From Beijerinckiaceae bacterium (GTDB lineage Bacteria > Pseudomonadota > Alphaproteobacteria > Rhizobiales > Beijerinckiaceae), in the NCBI GenBank assembly GCA_021324915.1, contig JAJPIC010000023.1, positions 62,001 to 126,000 on the forward strand: a stretch of DNA of 64,000 nucleotides. Direction: 5' to 3'. Positions 60,714 through 64,000 of the stretch are shown here, piece after piece; positions within the stretch are counted from its first letter, which is position 1, and each line of letters starts with the position of its first letter. Below the pieces are notes generated by a model that searched no databases, had not been told where the DNA came from, and saw only the letters and a program-made list of their open reading frames with translations. The translations under genes were made by a program, and so were the position numbers.

Positions 60714-61028
60714 ACCTGTCCGATGCCTTCTTAACCGCCTCGCCCATACTGCCATCTTGGTCCGCGACAAGAACGGTAGCTCCGTCATCGGTAGGAATTA
60801 GATTACGGAACGGCTTCAATCAGATGCTTGTCACTGTCGGATATATTGCCTTTGGCCGAGAACTGATAGAGGGCTCCAGGGCCTTTTTCGCTGCCCTGAT
60901 AAACTAGAACCTGCTCTGTCCATTTTTTCGCATCCCGCTCTAATTTTGAAACCCTCCCGGTCACCTGAGATTCATCTAAGCTCAGCTATAGTTCGGCCGT
61001 TAACCTGGCCCTTCTCGGGAGGATTCCA
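60714..61028. other. 315-bp region, no gene; contains repeat copy E
   Basis: The only structure seen is the REP-like arm at 60920-60944 and AGGAGG-like sequence before the next gene. Confidence 0.5.
60920..60944. repeat. REP-like palindromic repeat, copy E (right arm)
   Basis: CCATTTTTTCGCATCCCGCT-CTAAT is inverted relative to the GCGGGATTTGCGCGAAA arm of copies C and D. Confidence 0.65.
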
Positions 61029-61289
61029 ATGTTGAGAGCGATTTTGCCTATGGCCGTCGCAGCTCTGATTTTCGCTGCGCCATCGGTTCAAGCCATGCCT
61101 TTATCCGGACTCGACGGCGCCTCGGCGCCGCATGTCACGCTCGTCTACGGCGGCTGCGGGCCCTATGGCCATCGCGGGCCTTATGGCGGCTGCCGCTGGG
61201 GCGGACAATGGGGCGGCTATTGGCGCGGCCGGCCGTGCCCTCCCGGCTTTCATCTCGGCCCCTATGGCCGGCATTGCTGGCCGAATTAA
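61029..61289 (+). CDS. exported GCG-type glycine-rich small protein
   Basis: 86 residues; GGGAGG precedes ATG 61029. Signal peptide MLRAILPMAVAALIFAAPSV-QA, then a segment ending in GGCGPYGHRGPYGGCRWGGQ and a terminal Cys-rich part (RPCPPGFHLGPYGRHCWPN). This is the 'GCG...CRPN' family of exported Rhizobiales proteins. Function unknown; outer surface or periplasm. Confidence 0.85.
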   Translation: MLRAILPMAVAALIFAAPSVQAMPLSGLDGASAPHVTLVYGGCGPYGHRGPYGGCRWGGQWGGYWRGRPCPPGFHLGPYGRHCWPN

Positions 61290-61310
61290 CCGATCGAGCC
61301 ACGCGATTGA

Positions 61311-61333
61311 GCGGAGGCCGCATGTGCCTCCGC
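61311..61333. terminator. terminator-like hairpin
   Basis: GCGGAGGC, 7-base loop, GCCTCCGC: 8-bp perfect stem, 22 bases after the preceding stop, without a T-run. Confidence 0.4.
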
Positions 61334-61462
61334 CTTGCATGCCACAAAGCGGCCAAGTCCGAGTTCTAAGCTTCGATTCATCGTCGGAGAGTGGCATGGC
61401 GTCCGATGACTGGTGAGACACGTGCTCCCGCCTTTTGCGTTCTCTGCGACGGGGGGAAGGCC

Positions 61463-61711
61463 ATGCCTATTCAGCGCCACTTCGAGAATCTCGTCTTTGG
61501 TCCCGAGGAAATCAGCCGCATGACGGCGGCTTATGAGAGCGCGCTGGACGAGCTCGATCTCGCCGACCGGACCGATCCGCTGACCGAAATCATCGCCAAG
61601 AAAATCGTCGAAGTCGCCCAAACAGGCGAGATCAATCCCGCGCGAATCACGCGGCGCGCGCTTCTGGAGCTCGATATTCGGCCGGCGCGCGAAGGAAGCC
61701 TCGACGCGTAA
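61463..61711 (+). CDS. small conserved hypothetical protein
   Basis: 82 residues from ATG 61463 (GGGGGGAAGG upstream). MPIQRHFENLVFGPEEISRM, TAAYESALDELDLADRTDPL, TEIIAKKIVEVAQTGEINPA, with ITRRALLELD: the 'F.peei..m..Aye.al..L.l.dr.DP.te..A..ii...' family widespread in Rhizobiales. Cytoplasmic. Function unknown. Confidence 0.8.
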   Translation: MPIQRHFENLVFGPEEISRMTAAYESALDELDLADRTDPLTEIIAKKIVEVAQTGEINPARITRRALLELDIRPAREGSLDA

Positions 61712-61852
61712 CGGGCGACGGCCTGGGGCCCTTGTGAATTGCCATGCCGCACCGTGCTCCGCTCTCGCGAGAGCCGGCACGACATGGATTTTCGGGATGA
61801 TGATCGGGAAGGCGCAGACCTCAGCCCGGTCTGCGCAAGCGGCCCTCGGCCG

Positions 61853-62044
61853 CTAAGGCCGCACGGTGAATTCGGAAAGCGGCGGCACGTCGGCACATTC
61901 GGCCCGCTCGCGATATTTGGCATCGAGTGCAGCGCGCGCCTCGTCGAGAGTCTCGCCCCATCCAACCGCACTTGTCGCCAAATTCTCGAAATCAGGCCCG
62001 ATAGCGCACCAGCCTCTGCCATCTCGGATGATTTGCCAGTCCAT
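61853..62044 (-). CDS. small conserved hypothetical protein
   Basis: 63 residues; GGAGG precedes ATG 62044. MDWQIIRDGRGWCAIGPDFE, NLATSAVGWGETLDEARAAL, DAKYRERAEC. A small alpha/beta protein of the HicB-like or 'W.i..dg..W.A' type found across alphaproteobacteria. No toxin partner is adjacent. Confidence 0.75.
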   Translation of the reverse strand: MDWQIIRDGRGWCAIGPDFENLATSAVGWGETLDEARAALDAKYRERAECADVPPLSEFTVRP

Positions 62045-62215
62045 TTACATCCTCCGTTCAGCCCGTGCTTAACGCCTGTCGCGCCAATTCGATCCATGCC
62101 GCGGCAGTTTTGATGTTCAGCATCCCCCGTGCCAGCTCGCCGGAAAATGCGACAAAGCGGTTAATTCGCGCGGCGCTTGTCCCCGTTCGCGCAGTGACAG
62201 GTTACGCGGTCAAGC

Positions 62216-62656
62216 TCACTGACAGACTTTCACGCCGAGACTCGCCGCGGTCTGCCAGTCCATCAGCGTCCAGCCGGTTTTTTCCAGCGCATGGTTGTCT
62301 TCAACCCATTTGCGGACGGCAGCCGGATAATAGCTCGCGGCATAATCGTTGAGCTCTTTGGGTGCTTTTTTTCCATCGATCTCGGCCGAATGGAAATAGA
62401 GCATGCTGCCTTGCATGACGCAGGCGCCAGATATGCCGAGCAGCAGCGTGCAAGAGGAAAAGCATTCCATCGGCAGGCGGTAGATGGAATCGTTCTTGTG
62501 CGCTTCGACGAACTCGATGCGCTTCAGGAGATTGCCGCCATTGTCCTGCTGATCGACATCAGGCAACCGATTTGCCGAACGGTCGAGCAGGCCGGCGGCG
62601 TCCGCCGTCGCCATTGGCAAAAGCAGAATCGAAAGAAAAACGGCTGCCCGACGCAT
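62216..62656 (-). CDS. periplasmic ClpP/crotonase-like hypothetical protein
   Basis: 146 residues from ATG 62656 (GGGGGA upstream). Signal peptide MRRAAVFLSILLLPMATADA-A. The mature part NGGNLLKRIEFVEAHKNDSI, LPMECFSSCTLLLGISGACV and LYFHSAEIDGKKAPKELNDY resembles the COG3904-type periplasmic proteins with a ClpP-like fold, including the S-S-C-T turn and FH. The usual catalytic Ser is in CFSSC. Substrate unknown. Confidence 0.72.
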   Translation of the reverse strand: MRRAAVFLSILLLPMATADAAGLLDRSANRLPDVDQQDNGGNLLKRIEFVEAHKNDSIYRLPMECFSSCTLLLGISGACVMQGSMLYFHSAEIDGKKAPKELNDYAASYYPAAVRKWVEDNHALEKTGWTLMDWQTAASLGVKVCQ

Positions 62657-62788
62657 TGATCCCCCGCGCGTTTTGGCAGATCCCGCAAAACTAGCATGCC
62701 GGTCCGAACAAGCGCAAACGCTCGCCCGGAGCAAGCAGTGAGTAAACGCCGCAAGGCGCGGATCAATCCTGTGGCTGAATGACGCGCT

Positions 62789-63076
62789 CTAAAGCCAGCG
62801 ACGGGGGCCCGTCTCAGTCGGTCCCACGCCGCTGCCGACGATTGCCCGCCAAATCAGCAAAATGACGATTGCCCCGAGTGTCGCGCCGATGAGGCCGGCA
62901 CCCTGATCCAATCTGTACCAGCCGATTGCTTGGCCGACGAAGGTCGCCACGAAGGCCCCGGCGATCCCGAGCACGCAGGTGAGGATAAAGCCGCGCGGAT
63001 TGTTCGGCGCCGGCGAAAAGAACCGCGCCAGAAGGCCGGCGACGAATCCAATCAGGATGATCCAAAGGATATGCAT
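62789..63076 (-). CDS. GlsB/YeaQ/YmgE-family membrane protein
   Basis: 95 residues; GGAGGG precedes ATG 63076. MHILWIILIGFVAGLLARFF, PNNPRGFILTCVLGIAGAFV, GLIGATLGAIVILLIWRAIV: three helices of the transglycosylase-associated (GlsB/YeaQ/YmgE) family, linked to envelope stress. No partner nearby. Confidence 0.92.
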   Translation of the reverse strand: MHILWIILIGFVAGLLARFFSPAPNNPRGFILTCVLGIAGAFVATFVGQAIGWYRLDQGAGLIGATLGAIVILLIWRAIVGSGVGPTETGPRRWL

Positions 63077-63186
63077 TCTTGCCCTCCCTCGCTGAATTTT
63101 CGCGAAGCTTGGTACAGCGCCACAGCCCTGTCAATTGAACATGGACAGGCGAAATTGCGTTGACATTCCGCTCGGGAATGCCGGCA

Positions 63187-64000
63187 CTAAGCAAGAAAAT
63201 GGCGCAGCCTGATTACGCGACAGAGGTCGCCTTCGCGTGCGGCCGGCGCCTGGGCCGGACGAATCAGCAGGCACTGCGCCTTGGAAAATACGCTGAGCAG
63301 GGAAGAATCCTGTTGGCGGAACGGCGTGGCGACCGGCAGGCCGTCGTCACGCTGCACGAGGCTGGACCGGACATAATCCTCGCGCGGTCCGTTGGCCCTC
63401 AGGGCCATGCCCAAGAGCGCCGGTTCGCTCCGATCTTCGCCGGCTCTCGGATCGCCGCAGAGCGCGCGGATCAGCGGCACGAGGAACAAGAGGGAACAGA
63501 CGATCGACGCAGCCGGATTGCCGGGCAGGCCGAGGATCAGCATGTCGCCGAGCCGTCCGTGGATGAGCGGTTTGCCCGGGCGCATCGCGATGCGCCAGAA
63601 ACCGAGTTCCATGCCCTCCTCGGCAAGCGCCGATTTGACGAGATCATGATCGCCGACCGAAGCGCCGCCGAGCGTGACGAGGACGTCTGCCTTATTCTCT
63701 CGCGCGGCGCTGATCCCCGCTTCCAGCGCGGCGAAATTATCGCCGGCTATCCCGAGATCGATCGGCAGGCCGCCGGCAAGTTCGACATAGGCGGCAACTG
63801 CCGGCGCATTCGAGGCAACGATTTGACCGGGGCCCGCAGCCCCGCCGGGGGGCACCAATTCATCGCCCGTCGCAAGGATCGCGACCCGCGGGCGACGGGT
63901 GACGGGAAGCTCGGGATAATTCATCGCCGCGGCAAGCGCGGTCTCGATCGGGCCGAGCCGTGTGCCCGCGGAAAGCAGTGTCGCGCCTTCTGTGAAATCT
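63187..64000 (-). CDS. moeA: molybdopterin molybdenumtransferase MoeA (gephyrin-like), 5' end outside window
   Basis: The frame is open to the right edge of the window, so the start lies beyond 64000. It inserts molybdate into adenylylated molybdopterin, making Mo cofactor for enzymes such as the formate dehydrogenase at 35399-40282. Visible: GATLLSAGTRLGPIETALAA, VAILATGDELVPPGG, ENKADVLVTLGGASVGDHDL, WRIAMRPGKPLIHGRLGDML, ILGLPGNPAASIVC and the C-terminal domain IV. An internal ATG at 63924 is not the start. In Rhizobiales moeA normally neighbours lexA; here 12.3 kb separate them. Confidence 0.93.
   Translation of the reverse strand, partial: DFTEGATLLSAGTRLGPIETALAAAMNYPELPVTRRPRVAILATGDELVPPGGAAGPGQIVASNAPAVAAYVELAGGLPIDLGIAGDNFAALEAGISAARENKADVLVTLGGASVGDHDLVKSALAEEGMELGFWRIAMRPGKPLIHGRLGDMLILGLPGNPAASIVCSLLFLVPLIRALCGDPRAGEDRSEPALLGMALRANGPREDYVRSSLVQRDDGLPVATPFRQQDSSLLSVFSKAQCLLIRPAQAPAAREGDLCRVIRLRHFLA

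Overview
The window is a GC-rich alphaproteobacterial chromosome segment, most likely Rhizobiales and probably a Beijerinckiaceae-type methylotroph. Core gene neighbourhoods (hom-glpX-recJ-tRNA-Glu; gltA-gltX-comEC-lexA) are of the Rhizobiales kind. Several tiny proteins and Omp25-like porins are Rhizobiales-type. A formaldehyde-activating enzyme (Fae) plus a complete NAD-dependent molybdenum formate dehydrogenase operon point to C1 metabolism. No rRNA is present, so the genus is inference.

Layout. 1-7408: end of homoserine dehydrogenase, glpX, then accessory DNA before recJ and tRNA-Glu. In that accessory part a 2,403-bp IS1595-type element with cargo genes has split a membrane-protein gene, leaving an exact 8-bp target duplication. 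7363-21463: a 14.1-kb integrative element in the 3' end of tRNA-Glu. It is bounded by a 48-bp direct repeat and carries a tyrosine integrase, an AlpA/excisionase-like protein, an SSB-like protein, a RepA-like AAA ATPase with a repeat-rich candidate origin, XRE/HTH proteins, and cargo (trypsin-like protease, alpha/beta hydrolase, retropepsin-like protease, SRAP). At least two, probably three, of its genes are frameshifted. 21464-28460: fae, a GNAT acetyltransferase, two paralogous outer-membrane beta-barrel genes, a trypsin-like protease and a secreted protein. 28558-34269: RND efflux pump and adaptor, divergent from an AraC regulator. 34340-41361: a LysR gene followed by fdsG-fdsB-fdsA-fdhD-fdsD. 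41498-50869: fabI, xthA, an UbiH-type monooxygenase, gltA, gltX, comEC, two tandem palindromic repeats and lexA with its own SOS box. 50870-63186: 12.3 kb of accessory DNA containing an AT-rich NYN-domain gene, an IS1-family transposase, an unusual tRNA-like gene, TAGGACA repeat clusters, dispersed REP-like palindromes and many short proteins (membrane, periplasmic, PilZ, cupin, degenerate receiver). 63187-64000: 3' part of moeA.

How genes work together. Fae condenses formaldehyde with tetrahydromethanopterin and the Fds complex oxidises formate to CO2, giving NADH. MoeA supplies the molybdenum cofactor and FdhD sulfurates it, so parts of one dissimilatory C1 route lie within 45 kb. lexA and moeA are usually neighbours in Rhizobiales, so the 12.3 kb between them looks like a gene-gain hotspot. 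The tRNA-Glu element resembles a small phage-satellite or ICE-like island; I cannot assign it to a named family.
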